From Hyphomonas sp. (GTDB lineage Bacteria; Pseudomonadota; Alphaproteobacteria; Caulobacterales; Hyphomonadaceae), in NCBI GenBank assembly GCA_024743015.1, contig JANSXJ010000219.1, forward strand, positions 1 through 6,227: DNA of 6,227 nt, read 5' to 3'. Below the pieces are notes generated by a model, which saw nothing but the letters and a program-made list of their open reading frames with translations, searched no databases and was not told where the DNA came from. Position 1 is the stretch's first letter. The number at the start of each line of letters is the position of its first letter. Of this stretch, positions 1-5,208 are shown in pieces. The translations under genes and the position numbers were made by a program.

Positions 1-87
1 ACAGCGACCCGAACCGAAAAACTCGTTAGGGCTGCTTCGTTCCCGACCTGACCCGGTTGGCGAGGAGCTCGTCCACCGCCAGCCTCC
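1..87 (-). ncRNA. ffs: Bacterial small SRP RNA (4.5S RNA), 3' end beyond the left edge
   Basis: This is the RNA of the signal recognition particle. It binds Ffh and targets nascent membrane and secreted proteins to FtsY at the inner membrane. Read on the minus strand, positions 60-29 carry the universal domain IV signature, including GGGTCAGGTC and GAAGCAGCC around a GGAA tetraloop at 43-40. The 5' part (GGAGGCTGG, 87-79) should pair with a 3' strand that lies left of position 1, so the gene is cut by the window edge. The 5' end at about 87 is inferred from a -10 element at 99-94 and is uncertain by several bases. The base pair closing the GGAA loop is G-C here, whereas E. coli has C-G, so pairing is kept. 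From known alphaproteobacterial gene order, dnaX may lie further left, but this is not visible. Confidence 0.9.
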
Positions 88-93
88 GAGGCC

Positions 94-122
94 TATATCG
101 CCCTTAGGTCACCTCGTGACAA
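94..122 (-). promoter_or_regulatory. Sigma70-type promoter of the SRP RNA gene
   Basis: On the minus strand there is a -35 hexamer TTGTCA (122-117), a 17-base spacer and a -10 hexamer GATATA (99-94). This predicts transcription starting near position 87, which matches the expected 5' arm of the SRP RNA. Each hexamer is close to the TTGACA/TATAAT consensus and the spacer is optimal, as expected for a strongly expressed stable RNA. The -35 region lies only about 30 bases from the divergent nudC start, so the two promoters probably share this short spacer. Confidence 0.75.
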
Positions 123-150
123 GGGGGGTGAAGCTGTTAAAGCGGGTTTC

Positions 151-1068
151 ATGACGACATCCAACGACATCCCGCTCGCAAGCCATCCGATCGATCGCGC
201 CGCACACCACCGAACCGACCCAGCCTGGCTCGATGCAGCGTTTCAGCGCGAGGATGCTCTGGTCTTCCTGATGCAAAAAGGCCTGCCGCTGGTTGAGTTT
301 AGCGGACAGGGTCTGGTCTGGCTCGGCCCCGAAGCCGCGCGCCTCAGCCCGCAGGAAGAACGCGTCTTCCTTGGCGTGGACAAAGCGGGCGCCCCGATCT
401 TTGCGATCAATATGGGGACCGCGTTCAAGCTCGAAGGGTCACTGATCGAGGGTACGGGCGAGTTTACCGATATGCGTGCCGCCGCCAGCAGTCTGAACCT
501 GATGCAAGCCAATCTTGCCTCAACCGCACGATCCATTCTGGAATGGCATCGCTCTCACAGATTTTGCTCCAAATGCGGCGCTGAAAGCGAGCTGGCTGAA
601 GCCGGGTGGAAGCGCGTTTGCCCATCCTGCGGCGCTGAGCATTTCCCGCGGACCGATCCTGTGGCCATCATGCTCGCCGTGAAGGACGACAAGTGCCTGC
701 TTGGACGACAGGCCGGTTGGCCGGCAGGCTTCTGGTCGGCGCTCGCGGGTTTTGTCGAGCCCGGCGAAACGGTCGAGCAGGCCGCTGCCCGCGAGTTGGA
801 GGAAGAAGCCGGCATCAAGGCCGATCCCGCCAATGCCGAATACCTGTTCTGTCAGCCGTGGCCGTTTCCGTCTTCGCTCATGGTCGGGATCATCATTGAA
901 GCGGATACGACGGAAACCTCCGTCGAACAGGATGAATTGGAGGCCGCCCGCTGGATTACTCGCGATGAAGCGCGGCAAGTGCTGGCCGGGACGCATCCCG
1001 ACATTTACGCGCCGCCGCCTATGGCCGTCGCGCACCACATTCTGAAAACCTGGGCAGAGCGGGATTAA
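151..1068 (+). CDS. nudC: NADH pyrophosphatase NudC (Nudix hydrolase; also RNA deNADding enzyme)
   Basis: A cytosolic Nudix hydrolase of 305 residues that cleaves NADH or NAD+ to NMN(H) and AMP. In E. coli the family also removes NAD caps from RNA. The N-terminal domain (about residues 1-130) is followed by a zinc ribbon with Cys139, Cys142, Cys157 and Cys160. The Nudix box runs from Gly200 to Ile222 and fits GX5EX7REUXEEXGU, with the metal-binding Glu pair at 218-219. The NudC-specific CQPWPFPSS motif lies at 234-242. All key residues are present, so the enzyme should be active. The start is the only convincing ATG: the adjoining LASHPIDRAAHHRTDPAWL segment looks like a conserved family N-terminus, and no better in-frame start lies upstream. 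The ribosome binding site is weak (AAGCGGG-like). The gene is divergent from ffs and convergent with the beta-barrel gene downstream. Confidence 0.96.
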   Translation: MTTSNDIPLASHPIDRAAHHRTDPAWLDAAFQREDALVFLMQKGLPLVEFSGQGLVWLGPEAARLSPQEERVFLGVDKAGAPIFAINMGTAFKLEGSLIEGTGEFTDMRAAASSLNLMQANLASTARSILEWHRSHRFCSKCGAESELAEAGWKRVCPSCGAEHFPRTDPVAIMLAVKDDKCLLGRQAGWPAGFWSALAGFVEPGETVEQAAARELEEEAGIKADPANAEYLFCQPWPFPSSLMVGIIIEADTTETSVEQDELEAARWITRDEARQVLAGTHPDIYAPPPMAVAHHILKTWAERD

Positions 1069-1096
1069 CGAAACCCCCGAACCGCGAAGGCTCGGG
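1068..1096 (-). terminator. Hairpin terminator between the convergent nudC and beta-barrel gene
   Basis: On the minus strand CCCGAGCC (1096-1089) pairs with GGTTCGGG (1083-1076) around a 5-base loop, giving 8 pairs including one G-U. A moderately T-rich stretch (GTTTCGTT, 1075-1068) follows. On the plus strand the same arms contain an A-C mismatch and lack a good T-run, so the structure mainly serves the leftward beta-barrel gene, with weaker action for nudC possible. Confidence 0.6.
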
Positions 1097-1122
1097 AGTT
1101 GCAATTCTAGCGTTCAGCGAGC

Positions 1123-1671
1123 CTATTCTGGCCCACCAAACTTGAACACGCCGGACACGGTCAGCGCCTCTATCGCATTAGTGTTTATGCTGCCATCGGT
1201 ATCCATGCGCGTGAAGTCACCGCGAATACCGAATCGATCCGTGAACATGTATTGGCCACCGAATCCCGAGGCGACCCCATCAGAATCGACGATGAACCCA
1301 CTCGCGGAATACTCGTATTCGAGCTCGGTTCGGACGTAACCGAGACGCGCGAACACGCTGGCTTGCTCGCCAATCGGGATATGTCCGACAAGATAGGCTC
1401 CGATCTGACTCTCAATATCGAGCTCGATTTCCGACGGATCTATCGTGTCAGAACTTACGCCGAATGATCCTTCGACCTCGGCACCAAAATGCTCGTTCCA
1501 ATTCCATCCTCCGCGGAAAGTCGCCACGGTGGGAGATGCGTGATCAAAATCGAATGATGCGACACCCCCCGTGACATAGAGTTCGGATTCGGCCTTTGCC
1601 AGGGAGGAAAATGAGGCGATCGAAATGAGCGATGCAATGGCGGCGGATGCCACCTTGTATCGATAGCACAT
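1123..1671 (-). CDS. Outer-membrane beta-barrel protein, OmpA-like/opacity-type, copy 1
   Basis: Predicted outer-membrane beta-barrel protein of 182 residues. A signal peptide (about 1-27) ends in SSLAKA before the mature start ESELYVTGG. The mature 155 residues show alternating polar/hydrophobic strands typical of small 8-stranded barrels (outer membrane protein beta-barrel domain family): ELYVTGG, AEVEGSFGV, IGAYLVGHIPI, SVFARLGYVRTELEY, GFGGQYMFTDRFGIRGDFTRM, and the final strand VSGVFKFGG. The start is supported by AAGGAG six bases upstream. It is a clear paralogue of the neighbouring gene at 1851-2384, sharing for example LYVTGG, GAYLVG, ARLGY, EYMFTD/QYMFTD and SGVFKFG. Separate terminators and a 179-base gap suggest independent transcription. 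No specific ligand or pore function can be read from the sequence; a structural or adhesion role is equally possible. Confidence 0.88.
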   Translation of the reverse strand: MCYRYKVASAAIASLISIASFSSLAKAESELYVTGGVASFDFDHASPTVATFRGGWNWNEHFGAEVEGSFGVSSDTIDPSEIELDIESQIGAYLVGHIPIGEQASVFARLGYVRTELEYEYSASGFIVDSDGVASGFGGQYMFTDRFGIRGDFTRMDTDGSINTNAIEALTVSGVFKFGGPE

Positions 1672-1680
1672 GCTGCGCTC

Positions 1681-1740
1681 CTTACTAGTTTTCGACCCCT
1701 AGTGAGCTGCTTCAAACACACATCGAATTGGTTTTGTGTG
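1681..1740. repeat. Two small inverted repeats in the leader of beta-barrel gene copy 1
   Basis: The 179-base spacer between the two barrel genes holds two inverted repeats. The first pairs CTTACTAG (1681-1688) with CTAGTGAG (1699-1706), 10-base loop and one imperfect position. It abuts the ribosome binding site of the 1123-1671 gene and could fold in its mRNA leader. The second is CACACA (1717-1722) and TGTGTG (1735-1740), 12 bases apart, the size of a dimeric regulator site. I found no convincing -35/-10 pair in the spacer. The arms are short enough to arise by chance. Confidence 0.3.
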
Positions 1741-1790
1741 AAAATTCATCCATCTCGGCATTTTCCGTCGTGACCTCCAACTGAACGATC

Positions 1791-1830
1791 GCAGAAAGAA
1801 AAAGCCCCGACCCAACAGGCCCGGGGCTTT
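1791..1830 (-). terminator. Rho-independent terminator of beta-barrel gene copy 2
   Basis: AAAGCCCCG (1801-1809) and CGGGGCTTT (1822-1830) form a 9-base-pair GC-rich stem with a 12-base loop. Read leftward, the stem is followed by TTTTTCTTTC (1803-1794), a good U-tract. It lies 20 bases past the stop codon of the 1851-2384 gene, so that gene is terminated before the next barrel gene. Confidence 0.85.
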
Positions 1831-1850
1831 CTTGTCAGAATTGACCGTGT

Positions 1851-2384
1851 CTAGCGCAGGTCACCGAACTTGAAGACGCCGCTAATCGCGAACACGTCGA
1901 TGCCGCCATCAAAACTGTCATCTTCGGCTTCAATCCGCGTATAGTCTGCGCGAACCCCGAATTGGTCGGTGAACATGTATTCTCCGCCGAGGCCAAATGC
2001 CAGGCCATCGACTTCGGCGTCCCCGGTCACTCCGTTTGTGGAGGATTGGTATTCACCGGTCGTATAACCGAGCCGCGCCAGGACATCCACGTCGCGCGCG
2101 ACCGGATAGCGCCCGACCAGATAAGCCCCAAACTGGTTTTCCAGCTCGACCTGGGTGCCTGCCGAATTGCCAATATCCTCTGCGCCTAGCCCGAACGAGG
2201 CTTCAAACTCGCCCCCGAAAATCTCGTGAAACGCCATACCACCGCGCAGGGTGAGCGTATTCAGTGTCGCGCCGCCGCCATCAAATGCCGAGTATCCGCC
2301 AGTCACATAGAGATCAGATTCCGCCATGGCTGACGGCCCTAAACACGCGCCCGCCAACACGGCTGCAATTGCAGTCTTATTCAT
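1851..2384 (-). CDS. Outer-membrane beta-barrel protein, OmpA-like/opacity-type, copy 2
   Basis: Predicted outer-membrane beta-barrel protein of 177 residues. A signal peptide (about 1-21, ending PSAMA) precedes the mature start ESDLYVTGG. The mature part (156 residues, against 155 in the neighbour) has the same strand order: DLYVTGGYSAF, LRGGMAF, GEFEASFGLG, FGAYLVGRYPV, DVLARLGYTTGEYQ, GLGGEYMFTDQFGVRADYTRI, and the terminal AISGVFKFG. GAGGAG lies six bases before the ATG and fixes the start. Together with the gene at 1123-1671 this is a tandem duplication that has diverged mostly in the presumed surface loops (about 35-75 and 115-145). Upstream lies a 155-base divergent spacer with the plus-strand gene at 2540. 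Family assignment is confident; the role is unknown. Confidence 0.88.
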   Translation of the reverse strand: MNKTAIAAVLAGACLGPSAMAESDLYVTGGYSAFDGGGATLNTLTLRGGMAFHEIFGGEFEASFGLGAEDIGNSAGTQVELENQFGAYLVGRYPVARDVDVLARLGYTTGEYQSSTNGVTGDAEVDGLAFGLGGEYMFTDQFGVRADYTRIEAEDDSFDGGIDVFAISGVFKFGDLR

Positions 2385-2443
2385 TGTCTACTCCTCTTGC
2401 TCGCCCTTTTCAGCGCGAGACAGCGTTGAAGCAGGTTTCGGCT

Positions 2444-2471
2444 TTCATGAGTGTGAAGTCTTGGTCATGAA
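2444..2471. repeat. Inverted repeat TTCATGA/TCATGAA in the divergent spacer
   Basis: TTCATGA (2444-2450) and TCATGAA (2465-2471) are perfect inverted 7-mers with a 14-base spacer, so their centres lie about 20 bases (two helical turns) apart. They sit between the divergent starts at 2384 and 2540, where an operator would be expected. No strong promoter elements could be assigned around them, so the regulatory role is a guess. Confidence 0.35.
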
Positions 2472-2539
2472 TTCGGCGCCGGGATTAACCATGCTGATGC
2501 CGGATGAACTTTTTGGAGAGGGTCGAGTGTTGTTTGTAG

Positions 2540-3160
2540 ATGTCGAAGAAGGCCGTGAAGGTGAGATCTGATTTGGGTCAGGAACAGACATTGGACCGTT
2601 TTGAGTTTCGAAGCTGGTCAGCTACAGGACCGAAGATGATTCAAAGTTTGGTCGCCATTTTCTGCGTTCTTTCAACAACCGCCTTGGTGGGATGGATATT
2701 CTCTAGTGCGATGACTGCGGTTCGAACCGCTCCGGACGGTTCAAAACACCTGGAACATTCGCCTGCTCTGCACGCTTATGGCGCGCTCATGGGGCTCGGG
2801 GCGATCGCCGGTCTTATTGGCGTGGGTTCCATTGCTTTCCTCGATCCAGCGTCAGCAGCATTTGTGACGCTCGTTTCGGTCGGCTTTCTCTCAATTTGCC
2901 TATGGGGTCTTTATGCCGGTTACGGAGGGACGCTGAGTTATTCCACAGACGGGATTTATTATCGCGGATTGCGCGCTAACAGGTTCGCGAAGTGTAACGA
3001 AATATCGGCGTTACGCGATGGACAATTTGCGCAGTACATCTTGATTGAGAGAAAACCGCATGTGCTCTCAAAAGGCCTTCGTGGGTTTAATGACTTCGCA
3101 ATTGAAGCGAAACGGCGAGGTGTGATCGTAGAGGAGTCGCTGATGACACGTACGCTTTGA
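2540..3160 (+). CDS. Unknown inner-membrane protein, 3 TM segments plus soluble C-terminal domain
   Basis: Not recognised with confidence. The 206-residue protein has a short polar N-terminus, hydrophobic segments at about 36-58, 80-100 and 106-127, and a soluble C-terminal region (about 130-198). That tail has a strand-rich pattern (GTLSYSTDGIYYRG, NEISALRDG, YILIER) ending in a probable helix (GFNDFAIEAKRRGV). The pattern is reminiscent of small membrane proteins with a PH-like tail (STM3941-like), but this is an impression, not a match. The start is uncertain: ATG 2540 has no close ribosome binding site, whereas ATG 2636 (residue 33) has AGGA six bases upstream and would give 174 residues. 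I keep 2540 because FEFRSW before residue 33 looks coding. The TGA stop lies inside the first palindromic repeat. It is the first gene of the four-gene repeat-separated block. Confidence 0.72.
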   Translation: MSKKAVKVRSDLGQEQTLDRFEFRSWSATGPKMIQSLVAIFCVLSTTALVGWIFSSAMTAVRTAPDGSKHLEHSPALHAYGALMGLGAIAGLIGVGSIAFLDPASAAFVTLVSVGFLSICLWGLYAGYGGTLSYSTDGIYYRGLRANRFAKCNEISALRDGQFAQYILIERKPHVLSKGLRGFNDFAIEAKRRGVIVEESLMTRTL

Positions 3161-3174
3161 CGCCGAAAGCGAAC
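3150..3174 (+). repeat. Palindromic repeat R1 (25 bases), overlapping the stop of the 2540-3160 gene
   Basis: Copy 1 of the palindrome with left arm GTCYGCTTT, loop GACGCCG and right arm AAAGCRGAC. Here the arms are GTACGCTTT and AAAGCGAAC. The two differences from consensus fall at paired positions (an A-A mismatch) and leave eight of nine pairs. The TGA at 3158-3160 is the last T of the left arm plus the first two loop bases, so the repeat encodes the last residues of the upstream protein. Confidence 0.85.
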
Positions 3175-3214
3175 CAAGATCATTGTCTTCGGCTGTAGCA
3201 ACAACTGAGCTGTT

Positions 3215-3243
3215 CGTGGCAGTCTTGAGTAAAACGTGGCAGT
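3215..3243. repeat. Direct repeat CGTGGCAGT, two copies 20 bases apart
   Basis: CGTGGCAGT occurs at 3215-3223 and again at 3235-3243, in the leader of the small membrane protein gene at 3263. A 20-base period would place two protein-binding sites on the same DNA face. It could also be a small local duplication. No promoter hexamers were identified nearby. Confidence 0.4.
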
Positions 3244-3262
3244 AAAATATGGGGGAGCGGGC

Positions 3263-3553
3263 ATGACGAAACTCGATCAGGATAAACCGTGGAGGAGAAA
3301 CCTCCTATTCCTGATCGTTGCGATTACGATTGTTGGAAATCTAGTTTTCCAAATTTCCAATCCATTCGTTGACGAACTGGTCGCCGGTCAAATTGCGGCA
3401 CTTCCTGTGTTGGTGATTTGGTGGGTCTATGGTGACCGGGTGTTGCCACTTAAGTACTCTTCCAGGAGCAATGTACACGCTCAGAGGTTTGCAATTGTAG
3501 CGGTATTGGCAATGAACTGGGTTGCCGCTCTGATCTTGTTGATGCTGAGCTGA
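3263..3553 (+). CDS. Unknown small membrane protein, 3 TM segments (96 aa)
   Basis: Not recognised. The product is almost entirely membrane-embedded, with hydrophobic stretches at about 13-31 (LLFLIVAITIVGNLVFQI), 39-58 (including LPVLVIWWVYG) and 74-95 (FAIVAVLAMNWVAALILLML), and a charged N-terminus MTKLDQDKPWRR. I chose ATG 3263 because GGGGGAG lies five bases upstream. A GTG at 3236 in the same frame would add nine residues but lies inside a direct repeat and has no ribosome binding site. The gene lies between repeats R1 and R2 and is on the same strand as its neighbours, with gaps of about 100 bases on either side, so co-transcription is possible. Three helices on their own do not indicate a function. 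Confidence 0.72.
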   Translation: MTKLDQDKPWRRNLLFLIVAITIVGNLVFQISNPFVDELVAGQIAALPVLVIWWVYGDRVLPLKYSSRSNVHAQRFAIVAVLAMNWVAALILLMLS

Positions 3554-3572
3554 AACGAAATCGACTTCCGTG

Positions 3573-3597
3573 ATCCGCTTTGACGCCGAAAGCAGAC
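3573..3597 (+). repeat. Palindromic repeat R2 (25 bases)
   Basis: Copy 2 of the palindrome, 19 bases after the stop of the 3263-3553 gene. Arms are ATCCGCTTT and AAAGCAGAC around the invariant loop GACGCCG. It shares an identical 18-base core (the loop with CGCTTT and AAAGC) with R1. Only the first base departs from the degenerate consensus, although the C/A pair within the arms does not match. Confidence 0.87.
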
Positions 3598-3665
3598 CAT
3601 GACCTATTCAGTCAGGCGTTTCGTCACCATATCTCTCGCATCTTAGCAGCAGGGGAGCGAGATTA

Positions 3666-4457
3666 ATGCTGATGGTTCTGCGGTCGACATTTCTTGCCGT
3701 TTGCTTCGCGGTGACCTTTCTTGGGCAATGGGCAGAAGCTTGCATTATCCCATACACACCTATTGAGACCACCGATCTTTCGGGAGTGGTCGCAGCTGCA
3801 GACGAATTTGATGTGGCCGAAATTGTTTGTGAAAACTGTCAGGACGAGCAATTCACGACGCTCACGCTGCAATCTATCCACACAAATCAATCATGGCAGA
3901 TTGAAGGGTATCTTATCGATTTGCCAAGAAATGCGCTTGGAACAAATTCCGACTTCTTTGATCCATGGCGCCTGTGGGGTATGCCGCCAACGGCCTGTGA
4001 GAAGGTGCCAGCGCTGCGGCCTGAGGGGCTTTATGATGTGGCGCTTAAGGATAATGAAATCATATGGATCGGGCGACACGATCCATATTTACTGAACCGC
4101 GGGCTGGAGACTTTGAACCCGCCTAAACTCTCCTCATCGTACCTGTCGGAATTGGCAAGAGACATGTTTCGGAGCGCCGATCTTTTTTGGACATGCGAAG
4201 AGACTGTTGAGGATTTTCCGACGGTCTCCAATGCGCTATTTCGATCTTATGGACGCGCATTACCGGGAAAACTCTTACCGACGTATGGCGCTTGCATCGC
4301 AGACGGGTCAGCGCGTGGCATCGTCATCGTTGACGATGAGGGAGGCGCGAAGCTTCAATGGACGCTGTACAGAGATCAAATTCGAGGCAACCAATTGAGC
4401 GACCAACAAGCACGTGCCGTTTTTGATCAAGCTCTGAAGGCGAGGTTTGAGAAATAG
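3666..4457 (+). CDS. Unknown secreted/periplasmic protein with six mature cysteines
   Basis: Not recognised. The 263-residue protein has a signal peptide (about 1-25: MLMVLR, hydrophobic core FLAVCFAVTFLG, then QWAEA) that should be cleaved by signal peptidase I just before Cys26. The AEAC site is a poor lipobox, so a lipoprotein is less likely. Mature cysteines are at 26, 55, 58, 111, 177 and 210. An even number including a CxxC at 55-58 suggests up to three disulfides in the periplasm or outside the cell. There is no TM segment after the signal. The C-terminus (about 233-262, YRDQIRGNQLSDQQARAVFDQALKARF) is helical and charged. ATG 3666 is supported by AGGGGAG eight bases upstream. The gene lies between repeats R2 and R3. 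No catalytic motif was seen. Confidence 0.78.
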   Translation: MLMVLRSTFLAVCFAVTFLGQWAEACIIPYTPIETTDLSGVVAAADEFDVAEIVCENCQDEQFTTLTLQSIHTNQSWQIEGYLIDLPRNALGTNSDFFDPWRLWGMPPTACEKVPALRPEGLYDVALKDNEIIWIGRHDPYLLNRGLETLNPPKLSSSYLSELARDMFRSADLFWTCEETVEDFPTVSNALFRSYGRALPGKLLPTYGACIADGSARGIVIVDDEGGAKLQWTLYRDQIRGNQLSDQQARAVFDQALKARFEK

Positions 4458-4467
4458 CCAACGTGAC

Positions 4468-4492
4468 GCCCGCTAAGACGCCGAAAGCAGAC
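4468..4492 (+). repeat. Palindromic repeat R3 (25 bases), the most diverged copy
   Basis: Copy 3 of the palindrome, 10 bases after the stop of the 3666-4457 gene. The right half (GACGCCGAAAGCAGAC) is intact and identical to R2. The left arm is GCCCGCTAA, with three departures from consensus, so the hairpin is much weaker. Conservation of the loop plus right arm despite loss of pairing suggests common descent rather than selection for the stem in this copy. Confidence 0.8.
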
Positions 4493-4544
4493 TGTTCGTA
4501 TAGGACATACATAGACAAACACTCGCTCCACGGTAGGTTCCGAT

Positions 4545-5075
4545 ATGAATGCAAAGCGGGTTCCGAGAACACTCTGGTGGAGATTGAAGCCAATTCTCTT
4601 ACCCTATGAAGGGTCAGCCTCTCAGGTTTACGTATTCGACATTCCACGAAGCGAGCTGAAACGCGTTATGGAGCAGTTTTGCCGACGCTCTATGGGCGCA
4701 AAGCTCGAGACGCTGGATGGTTATACGTTTCCAGCAAATCAGAGTCGCGGTTGCGGTCCGGAGAACTTAGATGAGGTTTTGGAAGCTAAGGCGTTAAGTG
4801 TTATTTCTGGTGTGTTTCATCCCGCACCGATCATCGACTTATGGGTTTGGCCAGATAAGGATGATCAGTGTTTTGACGCAGAGTTCGTGTTTTTTAGCGA
4901 TCACCTGTTTGGAGCGAAAGACACAGACGAACAACAACGCGAAAGCTTTGGCTTAGTCTATTCACTGGCTGAAATGGCACGGCAAAATTATCCAGAATGC
5001 GAATGCGCGGTATCGGTGGCGGAGGTTGGCGACCCACGTGATCATCGAGGAGAAGACTGGACTGTTTTTTGGTAA
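4545..5075 (+). CDS. Unknown cytosolic protein (176 aa)
   Basis: Not recognised. No signal peptide or membrane segment is evident. The N-terminus is basic (MNAKRVPRTLWWRLKP) and the rest is acidic and aromatic-rich, with alternating strands such as SQVYVFDIP, PIIDLWVWPD and FDAEFVFFSDHLF, then a helix (ESFGLVYSLAEMARQNYP) and an acidic, tryptophan-ending tail (EDWTVFW). Cysteines at 46, 70, 109, 152 and 154 have no metal-site spacing that I recognise. The compact, acidic alpha/beta character resembles many small immunity or antidote-like proteins, but there is no partner toxin in the window and I do not assign that role. A GGTAGG seven bases before ATG 4545 is a modest ribosome binding site. 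It is the last gene of the repeat-separated block. Confidence 0.75.
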   Translation: MNAKRVPRTLWWRLKPILLPYEGSASQVYVFDIPRSELKRVMEQFCRRSMGAKLETLDGYTFPANQSRGCGPENLDEVLEAKALSVISGVFHPAPIIDLWVWPDKDDQCFDAEFVFFSDHLFGAKDTDEQQRESFGLVYSLAEMARQNYPECECAVSVAEVGDPRDHRGEDWTVFW

Positions 5076-5080
5076 CGGAT

Positions 5081-5105
5081 GTCTGCTTTGACGCCGAAAG
5101 CGGAC
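5081..5105 (+). repeat. Palindromic repeat R4 (25 bases), consensus copy
   Basis: Copy 4 matches the consensus at every position: GTCTGCTTT, loop GACGCCG, AAAGCGGAC. It forms a 9-pair hairpin with one G-T wobble, five bases after the stop of the 4545-5075 gene. No T-run follows, so it is not itself a canonical terminator; a separate terminator begins about 16 bases downstream. Confidence 0.9.
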
Positions 5106-5114
5106 TCCACACCA

Positions 5115-5155
5115 AACATAAAAACCCCGCATGGGAGGGGGTCCATGCGGGGTTT
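5115..5155. terminator. Strong bidirectional terminator between convergent gene blocks
   Basis: AAACCCCGCATGG (5122-5134) and CCATGCGGGGTTT (5143-5155) make a perfect 13-base-pair stem with an 8-base loop. Leftward it is followed by TTTTTATG and TTTG (5124-5113), an effective U-tract for the YHS-domain gene. Rightward the stem ends in TTTATT, which would also stop transcripts from the plus-strand block. Confidence 0.92.
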
Positions 5156-5208
5156 ATTGGCCGCCTGTCGGCGAAGAAAGAGAGGGGCTTCACAGAGGGG
5201 AGAGAGCC

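Noticed and set aside
520..1104. 194-codon open frame on the minus strand inside nudC
   Set aside because: It is antisense to a fully convincing nudC with complete motifs. The predicted protein is rich in Arg, Gly and Pro without domain pattern, as expected of a GC-rich shadow.
2326..2571. 81-codon plus-strand frame across the start of the barrel gene
   Set aside because: It overlaps the signal-peptide region of the minus-strand barrel gene, has no ribosome binding site and shows no recognisable pattern.
3236..3262. GTG 3236 as the start of the small membrane protein
   Set aside because: ATG 3263 has GGGGGAG at ideal spacing. The GTG has none and falls in the direct repeat.
3150..5105. The four repeats as integron attC sites
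   Set aside because: No GTTRRRY core or RYYYAAC inverse core is paired around them. The arms end in GTC/GAC and the whole element is only 25 bases, shorter than usual attC sites. No integrase is present in the window.
3150..5105. The four repeats as a CRISPR array
   Set aside because: Spacing between copies is hundreds of bases and is filled by protein-coding genes, and no cas genes are present.
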